64,000 nucleotides of DNA from Verpa conica (taxonomy: Eukaryota > Ascomycota > Pezizomycetes > Pezizales > Morchellaceae). The translations under genes and the position numbers were made by a program. This document shows positions 22,713 to 35,361 of the stretch, in pieces. Below the pieces are notes generated by a model. That model was not told the DNA's origin, did no database searches, and saw only the letters and a list, made by a program, of their open reading frames with translations. Within the stretch, counting starts at the first letter, position 1; every line of letters begins with the position of its first letter. The stretch spans positions 496,001 through 560,000 of the forward strand of contig JAUFSD010000011.1 in the NCBI GenBank assembly GCA_033030425.1. The letters are read 5' to 3'.

Positions 22713-24477
22713 GACTACATTGGAAGAGCTCTTGGAGAATTGAATGAGGGATGGGAGGTTGAAGGGGGGAGTTGATGGATGAGATCCGTTCAAATAGTCA
22801 TGGTGGGTTGCCTTGCGCCACTCAGGCCCCTACTTTAGTGTAACTGGTGGGTGACGAATCTGCAGATGTGGCGAACTGTTTATAAAGCCGAAAGTCAACA
22901 AAATCGAAGCTTCGGCCTTTTCTAGATATTAAAGAGGCCCTTTTGGTTCTTTTAGCCCTCTACTAGATTTACGAATTAATGTTGAAACACCCTCTTCGAC
23001 TTCCTCGGCTAGGGGGGGAGGGCGTCAGCCTAGTCATACCTAGAAATGACTCTAGATATCTAGGATGGGGTGCCTTAACGGAACCTTGCCGTCGCTTTGG
23101 TCCGGTCATACACACAGCAGTCACAGACCTGATAGTCCCGAGTAATCTGGAATAAGGGTAAGGCTGCCTGTTATGTAGGAGCACATAGGGCGAAACACGG
23201 GAGAGAAACGGACGCTCGAGGGCCTCATTAATTAGGGTCAATGATTATATCACCTATTTACGCCTACAAACACAGCTAAGCGGGCCGAGATGAGTACAAG
23301 TCCCCAGAACAAAGGTGGGAAGTACAAGAATGTGGCGAGTGATACAGTGTGATGAGCCCCTAGCCGCGGATAACCGTGTGATGGGTGGAGAGAGTATATA
23401 CATTAGTACAATCTAGACACCACAATAAGAGAATCCCTCCAGATGCAGTACCCACATGTAGGCAGGCATGTATACAGTCGAGTACACAGGGGACAGTACG
23501 GATATAGAGGCGTGCGGATACATGAATCTGCAGAATACAGAAGGGCTAACACGCACAGATCGTAGAGTGGTAAAGCCAGCACATTATTTCACAGCTCAAT
23601 TGAAGTTCCTCAGAAAAACGACTAGAGCGAATCGGAAGGCTAGAAACCTTTGTACTCTACATGGTAGTACCTGCCGGACCGGTATACCGCCAGCTGTTAA
23701 AAAGTCCGCTGTAACATCACCCAAGAATGCCACAGCGCGTCTACATGTATACCTTTATCTGTGAGGTACCACATTATTTCCCCCGAATAGTGCACCCGAA
23801 AGGCCCGGTCAGTAGCAATTAGCTATGGAACGGGGAACAAAACTATATCGGAAAAAGGTACCAGCTGCAGGGTCGGTAGATGTCTGGAGTGGGGATTAAT
23901 TGACAGTCACACGAAAGGCCAGCTCTAACAAAGACTCAAAAAAGACACAAGAAATATCACTAAAAGATAGAATTGGCAGCAGAGCTATCGACTGACAACA
24001 GATATCATGTTCGAGATATACTCCACAGTTGTCGGCTGGAGACGGTCTTTTATGGCATGTTCAGATGGTCTCGGCTGCTCCACACAAACCAATCACCTCA
24101 CACCTGAAACCATAAGATTCAACATCCCCCAATAGAAACCCTCAAAATTACATGTATATACCGAGCTTCCCCCTTCAGACATCCAATTCTGCTCTAAGAT
24201 GTATACGAACCTCTTCGCTTCTTTTAAGGCATTGCCTTTACACGTCAGGACTACGTCTCTCCTGTATTAATGTGAACACCCCCTTGTCAGATCATCTCCT
24301 TCCGTCACCCATCACCCAACCAGCTTGACACCGATTCTTTGCATCATCAACAACTCAATACCAGTGGTAGCAGCGGTGACAGGAACGAACACTAGGTCAA
24401 CGGCAAAGAGGAACAGGAGATAGCAATCTAGAGATCAATATTCAATCACAAACACCATCGCCAACGTGGATCCGAAA
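22713..24477. other. intergenic, no supported gene
   Basis: Several short open frames (for example 22969-23241 minus and 23468-23764 plus) show no family resemblance, splice structure or codon pattern that would support a gene. TACATGTA occurs at 23742 and 24149. The last 400 bp should hold the promoter of the gene starting at 24478. Confidence 0.4.
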
Positions 24478-25970
24478 ATGAGGGTAGGCATGGTGTTTGC
24501 AATGGACACCGAGGGATCTCCGTCGCCATTACCACATTCACGATTCACTCCCCCACACGCCTCAGCCATGAGGAAGTTAAGAAGGGACAGCCATTCTGAC
24601 TTGGGTCTCGATATATCTGCCATGGACCGTCACGAGCTACAGGTAACCCTACAGCTTCCCCAACCTCCCCACCTACCCATCAATACTAACATCGTTATCA
24701 GGACGCAGTCGCAGCAGCATACTCCCGTCTATCAAAAAAAGAGCTCCATCTCCTACTCTCTCTCCGCTCCCTTCCCACCTGCGGCAACCCCCAAGAACTC
24801 GCCTTCCGCCTTGCTGTCCATGACCTCTCTCACCGTACCGACCTCTCCCATCAGCAAGTCACCAGCTTTACGCCACCACTCTCCGCGGCGTCATCATTCA
24901 GCGAACAACCGGAGCAGAGAAACAATACAAATACAAATACCAATACCAACACTCCAAATACTAACACCAATAGCACTTCGTCTCCCATTATCAACACCAC
25001 TCCCGACAATGACATTGACATAGCCCAATTGATCCCCCTTGATACGCCTACCACTTCCCCATCCTCAACAACCCCCACCCTCCCCTCCCTTCCCCCGGAA
25101 CTTTGGGCCGAGATCTTCGAGATCCTAAATGACTGGGAGCTCTCCACGGCCCTCGGAGTCCGCACGAACCTCCGGCGCTCCGCGGACTGGGTACAGAACG
25201 GGACACGTCTTGACTACGCAATCCTTTCTGGTTCTGTCGCATACATCGCTTCATTCCTGTCATCACATCCCGGGGAGGTATTTACAAAGTTTGGCGCAAA
25301 GGCCATGGTACGGTTTGGATACATAGACCTACTTACATTCTTCCACGAACGATTTCCGAAGGAGTTTATGAAGGTGTATTCAGAATCATCACTCAAGATC
25401 CCGACACTGGCAAGCCACTTTGCAAAGACGGAGGTGTTATCATGGTGGTTGGCAGCCAGTGATCCAAAGGGGGTGAATGCACTCCCTCGCGAGTATGATG
25501 AAGAGCCGCTCAATGATGCATCCCGTGAAGGTCATATCCATGTCCTCCAATGGTGGAAATCCAGCGGCCTCCCCCTGCGCTATGGTCTTGTCATGGATGT
25601 TGCTAGCTCTTTCGGACATCTATCTGTTCTTGAATGGTGGAAAAACTCAGGGCTCTCACTCAACTACCACAACGCGCTCAAAGGGGCTTCCTACCGTGGT
25701 GAAGTCGAAGTTCTTGAATGGTGGAAACGGAGCGGACTTCGACTAGTCTATGATAAAGAAGTTCTTGTCGAGGCAACAAAGTTCAATCGTGCGGATATCC
25801 TTGAGTGGTGGAGTAGGAGTGGGCTTAGGGTCGAGTATTGTGTTTGTGATATCGAGGCTGCACTAGAGGATGCAATTGGTGGAGGGAAGGAGGCAAGGGA
25901 GTGGTGGCTTGAGAGAGGATGTAGGTTTAATGTACCAGTTAATGAATGGATGGAGTATAAGACCCTTTAA
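24478..25970 (+). CDS. SAP-like / F-box-like protein with LEWWKxSGL ankyrin-like repeats
   Basis: Two exons (24478-24642, 24702-25970; 59-nt GT-AG intron), 477 aa. Exon 1 is a short N-terminus. Exon 2 opens with a SAP-like helix pair (residues about 62-95, LSKKELHLLLSLRSLPTCGN then ELAFRLAVHDLSHRTDL). It is followed by an Asn/Thr/Pro-rich linker, an F-box-like segment near residue 185 (LPPELWAEIFEILNDWELST) and tandem ankyrin-like repeats with a Trp pair: VLSWWLAAS, VLQWWKSSGLPLRY, VLEWWKNSGLSLNY, VLEWWKRSGLRLVY, ILEWWSRSGLRVEY and a final EWWLERGCRF. The SAP motif suggests nucleic-acid binding or tethering and the F-box-like part suggests an SCF role; both are inference. No exact named family is known to me. 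Confidence 0.8.
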
Positions 25971-26637
25971 ACCATTCACAAATAAGTAGGTGGGAAGAGG
26001 GCGTTGGAGCGTGTATTATTGCTTCCTTTTTTCCCCTTTCATCCATTTTTTTTGTAAAGACTAGGGCTCTAGCCTGGGGGCGAATTGTTTGGTACACATT
26101 TTCTTAGCAGGATTGGCGGCGTTCTGGTCTTCACTATCATTCTTTTCCTTTTGCACCCCCTACTCCCTTTTTCGGAGGGGGTTTATTTCATGGAGGCTCA
26201 ATTGCATTTTACTCTGTTCATATATCTTGTAGGGGAGTATTCTCCTGAATTTATTACTTGTCCCTCTTAGCTAGATGTGTAAGATACTTACATTTCGTGG
26301 AATATGTTTTTTTTCTTTTTCTCCCTTTTTTTCGTGCTCCCGGTTTTCTAGTTTAAATTACACACCCCTTGTACCTCAAGTCAGTCAGCTCACCGAGTCC
26401 ATACACGCATGTAATCCAAATACAGATGGTATAGCTATACTACAATATGTATGCTTATCTTATCTCTACCACACAAAAAGAAATTGTTAACCAAATCAGT
26501 CTACCATCACCCATAGTCATACAGTTAATAAGGAAAAGAGTCCATAATACACTCCCTGTGTGCACTAATTATTCACTTACAAGCAGGGAGCAGAGTAAAG
26601 CGAAAAGCGAAAAGAGAAAAAGAAAGCCGAAAACACG
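25971..26637. other. convergent intergenic region
   Basis: This is the 3' flank shared by the SAP/F-box-like gene and NMNAT, T-rich with several pyrimidine runs. No gene or repeat is supported. Confidence 0.5.
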
Positions 26638-27747
26638 TTATGACGGCCTACGCCCCCTGGTGTAACCTAAATCTATCTCTGCATCCCCATCCACTACTAC
26701 TTCTTCCCGCATCTTCGTTGTGATCTTCTCCCTCTGCATACTCGCACTCCTCACTACAGTAGCGGCTTTTGGTATTCCTAAACATCTAACCACTCCTACC
26801 CCTAGAGTCTTCTCTTTAACTAGCCTACATAACGGCGGCATACTACTACTTCTTGTTTCTTTAAACTCTTCATGTTCACCATATAGCCTATGCTCCTTGA
26901 TATACTCAATCACCACCATTGGTAAAAGATATTTTGCACTCATACCCTGCCTTAAAAACTGCCGTATTCTCGTGGATGAGATATCATTCGCGATGAGTTG
27001 CCGGATTATGTGAATATTCCCCACCCAGTCCTTCCCAGCCTGCTCAGACCACTCCCTGAGAGGTGCTAGGGCATCACCAGTATCACTGCCTGAACGCTCA
27101 ATCACAAATATTCCGTATGTGGAGAGAATATGAGAAAGGTCTGTGTATGACCAGACGCCAGGCTGAGACATGGTCTGAAGGAGGTCAGATCCGCCGAGGA
27201 GCATGATGCGGGCCGGCCTACGGGCTGGCTCGGGATTTGCAGCAGTGGGGGGAGAGATACTGATGCCGCCGAGAACATGATTAATTTCATATGCAATATG
27301 GTCGAGGACTACTGCTGTGGGTTGATATTCGGACTGGATGGCTTCCCAGGGATCGACCATTAGCCATGATGATGTTTCGTTGCATGCTAACTCACACATC
27401 CGGACTCTGCTATTGTTAGTCGTAACTCCATTATACCGGTAAGAGTTTGTGTAGACCTACCGATGTATAGCACTCGCAAGACCAGCTTTGTTATACTGAT
27501 CTGATACGGGGCTCATGTACCCTCCTACGACTTCGTATTCAGAGGACATATTCTGCTTCACGTGGTCGACGGCCATCTCGAACATGCGGAGATGCATGTG
27601 TGTTATTGGTGAGAATGAACCACATGCTACAAGGACGAGGGGTAATTTTGATGGGTCACTGAGAATCCGGAGGAGGCGGTGGGATGGGAATGTGTATGAG
27701 TCTAGGGACTCACCAGGAGGAGTGGAAGGGGTTGACGAGGCTGCCAT
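26638..27747 (-). CDS. NMA1: nicotinamide/nicotinate mononucleotide adenylyltransferase (NMNAT)
   Basis: It transfers AMP from ATP to NMN or NaMN, the last common step of NAD synthesis. Two exons (27747-27461, 27409-26638; 51-nt intron), 352 aa. The N-terminal nucleotidyltransferase block LVLVACGSFSPITHMHLRMF contains the GSFxPxTxxH signature for ATP binding. Next are YEVVGGYMSPVSDQYNKAGL, the MCELACNETSSWLMVDPWEA block, RIMLLGGSDLLQTM with the GSDLL motif, and ANDISSTRIRQFLRQGMSAK, the ISSTxxR C-terminal signature. The C-terminus after YIKEHRLYG is a basic extension of about 85 residues not conserved in the family core. The start codon is preceded by an A/T-rich leader. Confidence 0.93.
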
Positions 27748-29930
27748 TTCTAATTAAATAATTTTTTTACAATGAGATTGATATTCGTTGTATGTGATCG
27801 CGGGTTTGTCTATGTTGATGGGTGTGAAGATAAAGCTGTAGGGTGATTTACTAGGAATGTTTGATGACGCAATTATATATGCAACCTCCAGGGCCAACTT
27901 GATCTACGGCAAGAAGAGGCCCTAGGAATACTAAAGAGCCTGCATTCTATAGCCTGGGCCTTTACCGGAGAGTGCTTTACTCAAATCACCGGAGAGACCA
28001 TGGTACTGGCAAGGCAGTATGCACTCTTAGCGGGCGGAAGCGAGAACTTCAAGATTCAATGTTTGGCCATGACGTAGGAGGAGGGGTAGCACAAGCCCGG
28101 TCCCTTTGTCCTTATCGATTAAGAAATGCTTGGTTGCGACAATGCTGCCTTCCCTCTTCGTACAATATACTATGACTTTGTTCGAAACCGGGTTGCCTTC
28201 CTTCTCCGAGGAGCTGTAGATAGTAGGTATGATAAGATATCGTAAAAGACTGATTGTAGTCATAGAGTTGGAGTTTTGAGTTCGTTACTACGCACAGATA
28301 GCTTGTATCTTCCTCCGCTTAGGAAGGTCTGGTAACGCGGGTGGTTCACTGTGAATGATATGAAGGACTGAATCAGAACTCGGTGGTCTCAGTTTAATTC
28401 TGATAAACAGCATCACGCCCCATTGTCTCACCGATAATCTTCGTTGCTAATTATCTATGCGCCGAAACTAATGTGCCTAAGCGTTAGTATTTTAAGGGAT
28501 TACACACAAAACAAAGCCATCGAGTGTCACGACATTTGCCAACCCTACTCCATCGGCCCTCCCATCGGAATCGTCATCCTCAGCCTTGTAAAGCATACCA
28601 CCCTGTATCAAAAACAGACTCTTCTTATGTAAATCTCAAAAAAACAATTATGACACGCGTATTCTACTTATCTCAGAGATTATTCTGCATAACTGCCGAG
28701 AGGGAATAGTAATAAGGAAACATACCCTATTCGAGCCCAGCTCTACTTCGCGGAGCCCAAACCCTGTTCCTGAAACCTGACCCTCCGGATATCGCCGAAT
28801 TAGGCCGAGAATGGGGGTGGAGCGAAACATCTAAAGTTTATCTGATCTGGAAAACTCCACCAGGCTGTAAATGCCCGCACCTGTGTTCGTTTAGGCATTC
28901 CAAGAACAGAAAACTGCTGAATTCTTCCCCCCCTTCTTTACTTTTCCCGTCTCCGCGAATTTTTCAGGGCAATTAATTGCTTTTTCTCATATTTTTACCC
29001 TTTTCATCCTCGTGATCCAGGAACCACTGTGTTTATACGGTAATCAAGCAACGAGCTGAAGACCGACAACCAGAATCAATTCTGGCAGGTCCGCTCATCC
29101 CATCCGCCCACGAGTGCCAATCAGCTCGCGTGTGAGATGCATGAGATAGAGTAGGGGTGATGGAGAGCAACTCCATCCCTACCGTGTGGATCTCAACGAC
29201 ACAAAAGTAGTGCAGAATAGAGATGCATGTCTAAAGAAACTTTCCCTAACAATTACCTAAAATTTTGCTCAGTGTGTCTCCGCTTGCAGTGAGTCTCATT
29301 TTCTTGGGGGACAGCCTTACTTTATCCTATCGCCTTACCTCGCTTCGCCAATTGGGCAAGAATGACTGGATATTCCGTGCTTAGGTAGTAGACATGATCA
29401 GTCCGAGGCGGCGACGCGGCGTTGAGGGTTTCGCACTGATTCTTGGGAGGGGACTCTATGACCACACTTGGCTTTTCCTACGGTACACCTACTGTTTTCA
29501 TGGCTACAACTAGGGTTGCTACTAGCTGAGCCTATAAAACCCTGGAGTGTGGTCGGTTCCTAGGTTATGACTTCCGCCATCAAAAGCTCCTTTTCTTGTT
29601 TCTTCTTCTCATAAAAGCTATCACCGCATCAAAGGCCACCACTGAGCCCGCTCGAGAAAAGCAAAGGGCCCGTTCACATGATTCCGACCGTGCCCGTCAT
29701 GACCAATCCTAGCAGACCATCAACAGAGCGAGACAACTCTAGTGTTGTGAGTACCCCGACCCTTCAAATGAAGTAGAGGTCGTGACAAACCGTGCTGACA
29801 TCAAAGGGGTTGTGAAATTGTAGCTCAGTCATGGTTGGTCCCCCACCTCACAAAAAAAAATTTAAACCACGAAAGCATTCCCAATTTAGTATTCATTACG
29901 TTTTGCTAACCTCCGACGTCGACATTTAAA
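27748..29930. other. intergenic, NMNAT promoter and upstream region of the DUF3602-like gene
   Basis: Several short frames here lack support. A TATA-like GCCTATAAAAC at 29530 and a GTGAGT donor-like site at 29747 could belong to an unplaced first exon of the GRGGAGN-repeat gene at 29931, but I could not join them in phase. A poly-A run lies at 29852-29860. Confidence 0.35.
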
Positions 29931-30662
29931 GGGCGAGGCGGAGCCGGGAATATGGGGCCTGGGGAGAGTGATAGGGTTGAGACGGAGCAAGATATTAAGA
30001 TTCCAGTGTTGAAGAGTCCAGTCTATACTACTGGTCGTGGTGGAACAGTAAGAGCGCCCCTCCCGAATCGAATCATACGTTCCCAGACCTTTACTCTCTC
30101 TTTTATTTTCTTTTTTATGGCTTGGGGTGATTCTTGATATTGATGCTGGTTGGTATAGGGAAACATGGCACTCAACGATCCCGAACACCCCGAAAAGGCT
30201 CGTTTAGCTCAAGACGTTGAAGAGCCTCCCAAGGTTCGTGGCAGCGGAGATTTCCATGGGGGACGCGGGGTATGTTATCCTCATATCACGTTCATTGCAT
30301 TGGGGGGGGGTTACGTAACAGGATCCGGGTATATATTTTCTATGTGGAGTTCTGGGTGCTTGGTGCCCTGGAAAACTCCACACCCAGAAGCCACCTGGGT
30401 TTTATTTACGCAAATTTTGCCCCCTTTACGCAGAATGCATTGCGTGATCAATTGCAGCTAACTTTTTGTTTTCGTTAAGGGGGCTGGAAATGTCATGAGC
30501 CCTGATGAGATTGAGGCCGCATTGGCCCGTGAGGAGGAGGAAAAGCGAAGACTCACCGAGAAGCGTCCCGAGCCGGTCGACCATAGCAAGATTGATTATC
30601 GCGGCTGGGCGGATCGCGGCAAGGACAAATTGTTTGGACGCAAAAAGAAGGCCGGGAAATAG
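29931..30662 (+). CDS. small GRGGAGN-repeat protein (DUF3602 / Par32-like), 5' end unresolved
   Basis: The exons placed are 29931/29952-30047, 30159-30269 and 30480-30662, all in phase. The protein carries spaced glycine-rich motifs: GRGGAGNM at the 5' edge, GRGGTGNM across intron 1 and GRGGAGNV across intron 2, which is the hallmark of the fungal DUF3602 family that includes yeast Par32. The C-terminus is charged (IEAALAREEEEKRRL, DYRGWADRGKDKLFGRKKK). From the ATG at 29952 the product is 129 aa. The preceding in-frame codons (29931-29951) also encode GRGGAGN, so the true start probably lies in an upstream exon. The only AG available (29930-29931) needs a phase-1 donor that I did not find. 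Par32 is linked to TORC1-dependent ammonium permease control; transfer of that role here is inference. Confidence 0.7.
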
Positions 30663-33600
30663 ACGGGAGGGGAGGGAGGTGTTTCTTTTATACCCTTTGC
30701 TCATATGGCGTAAACGGGGCTACTCTTCTTTTTTTAATTTAAATTTTTTTCTTCTGTAAATGCTGCTTTTGTCTGCTTATTGAGTATACTTTAATCTTCC
30801 CTTAACCCTTTGGGAAATAGGGTGGATACGGTCCCGAAAGGCGAATGTTCTTTTTCATTGGGTCTTTTGTCATTCTCGGTGCATACGATATCCACTTCAT
30901 CTTGTTTGGCTGGCGAAAGAGGGCACTTACGCCTGAAGGATGTCATGGTTCCATGGTTTTACTTCATCCAAACAGATTCAACCGCAGTACATTCCGAAGT
31001 TCGGAAAGCAATAATACCCCTCTTTTCGAGCTGAACACCCAAGATATCTCGCAACCTGGAAACCCAATAATTTCTGTACCTTTTAATCAACCCCGGAACC
31101 TTGCCATATAAAGCTAGGGTATAGAAAAAGAAAAGAAACCCAAGTTCCCGACTGATGTCAGCCTGCAGTTCAATCGAGAAAATCAAACGGATGGGTGGAT
31201 AGGTTGATATATATCGATTGGTGATGCGACGCATGAAATACCCAAAGATCGGAATAGTATGTATGCGAGAGATTCCTGTTTTCCCATGTCAGCGGATCTG
31301 GATGGGCCCCCCAGCCGCTTTATAGTACTTATAGGGTTCGAGCTTTTTTGGCTATGCAGGACCAATGCGGGTACAGACAGTACAGTACGTGTACCGAACG
31401 TTTGGCCGATGCGGGAATTATCCTTCTGGATGTTTCTCCCATGCCGGGTGGTTTGGACCGGAAAGGAGTCTTTTTATGCTTGTTTCCGTTTGGCGAGATA
31501 AACACCCGAAGATGTGGTGTGGTGAACGTGCTTCTATAGTAGCCCTGCTGCCCGTCCCGTCGGGACGAAGGGAAACATGGTTCCTAATATGTGCTCATCC
31601 ACTCACGACTGAGCATGACCTTGTTTCTTGTCGACGGCCATTGGTGAGGGTGTGGATGTTTACTTTGAACGGTCGTTAGAGTACCTTAGACTGGCGAACA
31701 AACATGTACCTAGCTATTGGGAGGTGAGGGGTGGGGGAGCTGGGACCGATCGGATGGCAAGGCGAGCCCTATGTGGGTGGGTGGGTGGCGTGGATGGGAA
31801 CTTCCGGAGTTTTAGTGCAATGGGCGATAGGTTGCGTAGGTACCTACGTTATGTTCGTGGAATTCTTGAAGGAGAGACATTCTGAGGAGTTGGGACAGGT
31901 CGAACAATGTTTCGTTTCAAGGATCCAGCGTGCTGGGACACGTTGAATCTGTTGTGCCCGGTGCTGGTATTCAAGCGTGGGGTTTAGATTTCCAGGCGGC
32001 ACTAGCCGTAGCAACCTATCAAGACGTCCCGCCTTAAGTTTCAACGGCCTATCTAGTATACCGATACGTCGGATGTTTGTTCGAATGTAGTCCACCGCCA
32101 ACTACCGGCAATGCAAAGATAGAGTGTGACGAACCACGGTTTGCGATTATTTGCATGGCCGGTCTGATTTTTGCAGTTGCGGGCGAGGAACATATTTACA
32201 GGGATTTGTTTGGAACGCCACGGGGGAAACAGATGCCGCCAGACAAGAAATAGAGGCTGGGGTGAGGGATATGAAGGCCTTGGAGGGAGGGAGGTAGATG
32301 TAGTGGAGGAATAGAGCAAAAGCCCTAGGCAGATATTGGTACTGTTTGCGTGGTTGCATATGTAGAACTAGAAGCACTTGATTGTGTGCTTACGTCCTGT
32401 GGCTGTACCTACATACTTAGAGTAGGAAGCTTTGGACATGTGCTCAATGACCATGTCGTGGAGACTTCCTAGTATCCCCAGGGCTTGATCGAAGGGATCC
32501 TTGGGGGCGGCTTTTGAGCCTACATGTAGCTATAGGAAGCCACCGCTTCGTAGGTATGATAGCAGTTAGTAGCATTTACCCCTCTTATCGTCGATAATTA
32601 TCCATTCTCTGCTCGGAATAACTCTACTCAGGCGTGGATGGGTCTATCTATCACAGTATCAAAGTACCTACATGACTATGTATCTCGTTTTGTTCGCTGT
32701 CTCTGCATGGCTCAATTGGAGTACTGTATCCTTGATCGATTTTCTTGCCTTCCCACATACCTACTTACCTATCTTGACATTTCAAATAGCCGTACATAGC
32801 GCCCCTGTCGGCTGTCTGGTTTCTGTCATCAGTAATTACAACGTCAGTAGTGACATTTGGAGTACTTAGGCGGCAGTGTTGGAAAAAGTAAATATATCTG
32901 ATCTCCGTTGGGTTGATTCGGTTGGAAAGAACGGTAAATAAGACGATCTCCATCAAGAGAGTAGACGCCATTCCGGTGGATCTTTCTCACCGTCAGGCAT
33001 CAACATTTACTGGTACTACATGTGGGTAGTAATCCCGGCCCTCGGAAGCACCGACTTTGCTCTGGTGGGCCAACTTTAATTGTATCCCCCCCCCTTCTTC
33101 TCCTACTTATGGTGGTCACCGTACATGTACGTTCCTTGTATTCCCCACCTGCTTGCTACTCTAAGACATGAGCACCCCCATCATTATCGACTAATTGATC
33201 CATACCGATCTGTCAAACGCAATTGACCCAAGGTACAGTGTAGACGGAAGGTACTGTGAAAGTACTCAGAGCCACTGTGTCAAACGTGTCAATCACTCAA
33301 CAACCCAACTGGCTGTTGTGGTCTGGCCGCTGGATTGCATGCATTTACACATCCATACGTGCTCATGCGCAGACAGTCGGCCTGCTTCCCGTGTGCTGTA
33401 TCATCGTACTTCGATTCCATCATCCTGCTCTCTTCCCCACCTCTACCTCGCCCCTCCACACCTTAGATAGATCCTCCGTTTCCCCCTTCCCATCGTGCGT
33501 TCTCTACTGTCTCCAATATTACTAGCTTCCTGTACTCCTCCTACTCCTTGCTGGTTCGGGATTCTCGCTCTCTGCAACATCTGATTGCCAGCGGTTACGG

Positions 33601-33995
33601 TTATCTCGAACTGTTTCGCCAGCTCTCCTGCCGCCTAGTCAGCAGACCAGCCGGGAATCCGAGTCACACAGAATTGAGGTTCTTCGGGACGGAAATATTT
33701 ATTGAAAGATTTGTGGGAACATTATAAGGATCCAGGTTTGGAGAAAAAAGACGGAAAAAATAGGAAGTCAAAAGGATTGAAGAAAGTCGATCGAGAGACT
33801 CGGGAAAAAAAAACGTTACAACTATTTCTAGACCTCGAACCGTGAAACCGAGGGGAAACGCCACTTCCCCGTTTTTCTTTTCTTTTTCCCCCTCCCCTTC
33901 GTCGGGATTCGAACATTCAAATAGAGAGGTCCAGCCTAGTCTAATCCCTACAGCCCTCGAGTCGATAAACCAAGAGCTTCGCACCTATTTTCACA
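30663..33995. promoter_or_regulatory. 3.3-kb non-coding region upstream of velB
   Basis: This long interval has many short open frames but none shows a domain or consistent splice sites. It probably includes the velB promoter and a long 5' leader, as the last 350 bp before the ATG are pyrimidine/purine mixed with short frames. TACATGTA occurs at 32521 and 33122. Confidence 0.4.
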
Positions 33996-35361
33996 ATGTC
34001 CATAAACGCAATGTACGCCTCTCACCCAAATCAACAGCATCACGAACGGCACCATGGAATTCCACCACCTCTCCCGATGACCAGAGTGTCGTCATCGTCA
34101 TCTTCATCTCAATCTGGGCCCCCTCCGCCAAATAATGGCATGATTCAGAGTCTCCAGCAGCAGCAACCGCCCTCTCAGTCGTGTAGAGGTGACGGAAATC
34201 GAATTTACAGTCTTGAAGTCAAGCAACAGCCCATCAGGGCTAGGATGTGCGGTTTTGGAGATAAAGTACGGAGATCTCTCGTGAAGTCGAAAGAGATCGC
34301 GTGCTAACGGGTTTCCGCAGGATCGTCGGCCAATTACTCCCCCACCTTGCGTGAGGCTCGTGGTCAAGGACGCGACGACGGGTAAGGAGGTCGACATCAA
34401 GTGAGTTCGCGGCGTCTCCCGTTTTTCCCGTATGCAAGATCCCGAACTAAACGTCTGTGTGCTTGCAGTGAGGTCGATACATCATTCTATGTCCTGACGG
34501 TGGATCTATGGTCTGCGGATGGGACTCGTGAAGTAAATCTTGTTCGGCATTCTGCTACATCCCCCTCAATTTCAGCGGCAACTTCATCATCATATCCCCC
34601 ACCTCCTCCAACCCCACCTCCTCATCCCCACCCACAAGCTCACCACCATATTCCCCATCAGCAGCTGCAACACCCTCAATACCCACCACAGCAACCTATG
34701 CACCAGCAACCTATGCACCAGCAGCCTAATCAATACCCTGGATATAACTCACAACCTCCTCCGCATCAACAAATGCAGCAGCAACCCTTAATGCACTATA
34801 ACCAGCAGCATAATGCGCCCCAAGGTTACTATCCAAATATGCATGGACCACCCCCTCAACAGCAACCGCCTCAGCAAACACCCTCGGGAATGTTTACCAG
34901 GAACCTTATTGGTAGTTTGAGTGCTAGTGCATTCAAGTTGACGGATCCTGATAACAAGATTGGCGTGTGGTTTATTCTTCAGGACCTTTCGGTTAGAACT
35001 GAGGGTTCATTTAGGTAAGAGACCCTTACTAATCCAAGGACTTCTTCAAGAGTACTTTTTCTAACATATTATCTATCCTAGGCTGAAAATGAATTTTGTT
35101 AATGTAGGACGAGGGGATGGCGCAGGCTTAAACACTGGATCGGCGCCAGTTCTTGCAAGTGCTTTTTCTGACGTTTTTCACGTCTTCAGCGCGAAGAAGT
35201 TCCCAGGGGTTATTGAGAGCACAAACCTTAGCAAGTGCTTTGCGACCCAGGGTTAGTTCTAGACCTAGCTAACATAAACCTCACATCAATGTACTAATAT
35301 TTTTACTTTAGGTATCAAAATTCCGATACGTCGCGATAAGGGTGATGGCCCAGAAGTCTAA
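33996..35361 (+). CDS. velB: velvet complex regulator VelB
   Basis: VelB is a velvet-domain transcriptional regulator that pairs with VeA (and VosA) to couple light, sporulation and secondary metabolism. Five exons (33996-34265, 34321-34400, 34469-35014, 35082-35251, 35312-35361), 371 aa. The first half of the velvet domain reads RIYSLEVKQQPIRARMCGFG, DRRPITPPPCVRLVV and NEVDTSFYVLTVDLWSADGT. It is interrupted by a Pro/Gln/His-rich insert (about residues 150-240), then resumes with FTRNLIGSLSASAFKLTDPD, GVWFILQDLSVRTEGSFR, LKMNFVNVG and a C-terminal IKIPIRRDKGDGPEV. A velvet domain split by a low-complexity insert is the known VelB arrangement, which separates it from VeA, VosA and VelC. The ATG chosen starts MSINAMYASHPNQQ. 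Confidence 0.93.

Noticed and set aside
23468..23764. 98-codon plus-strand frame
   Set aside because: No family resemblance, splice pattern or promoter signal; surrounding DNA is anonymous.
30845..31946. Overlapping frames of 60-105 codons upstream of velB, one with a hydrophobic run
   Set aside because: Several frames overlap on both strands with no domain or splice continuity; expected by chance in non-coding DNA.
33900..33925. GGGATTCGAAC, resembling a reversed tRNA B box
   Set aside because: No matching acceptor or T-arm stem pairs and no A box at the required distance.
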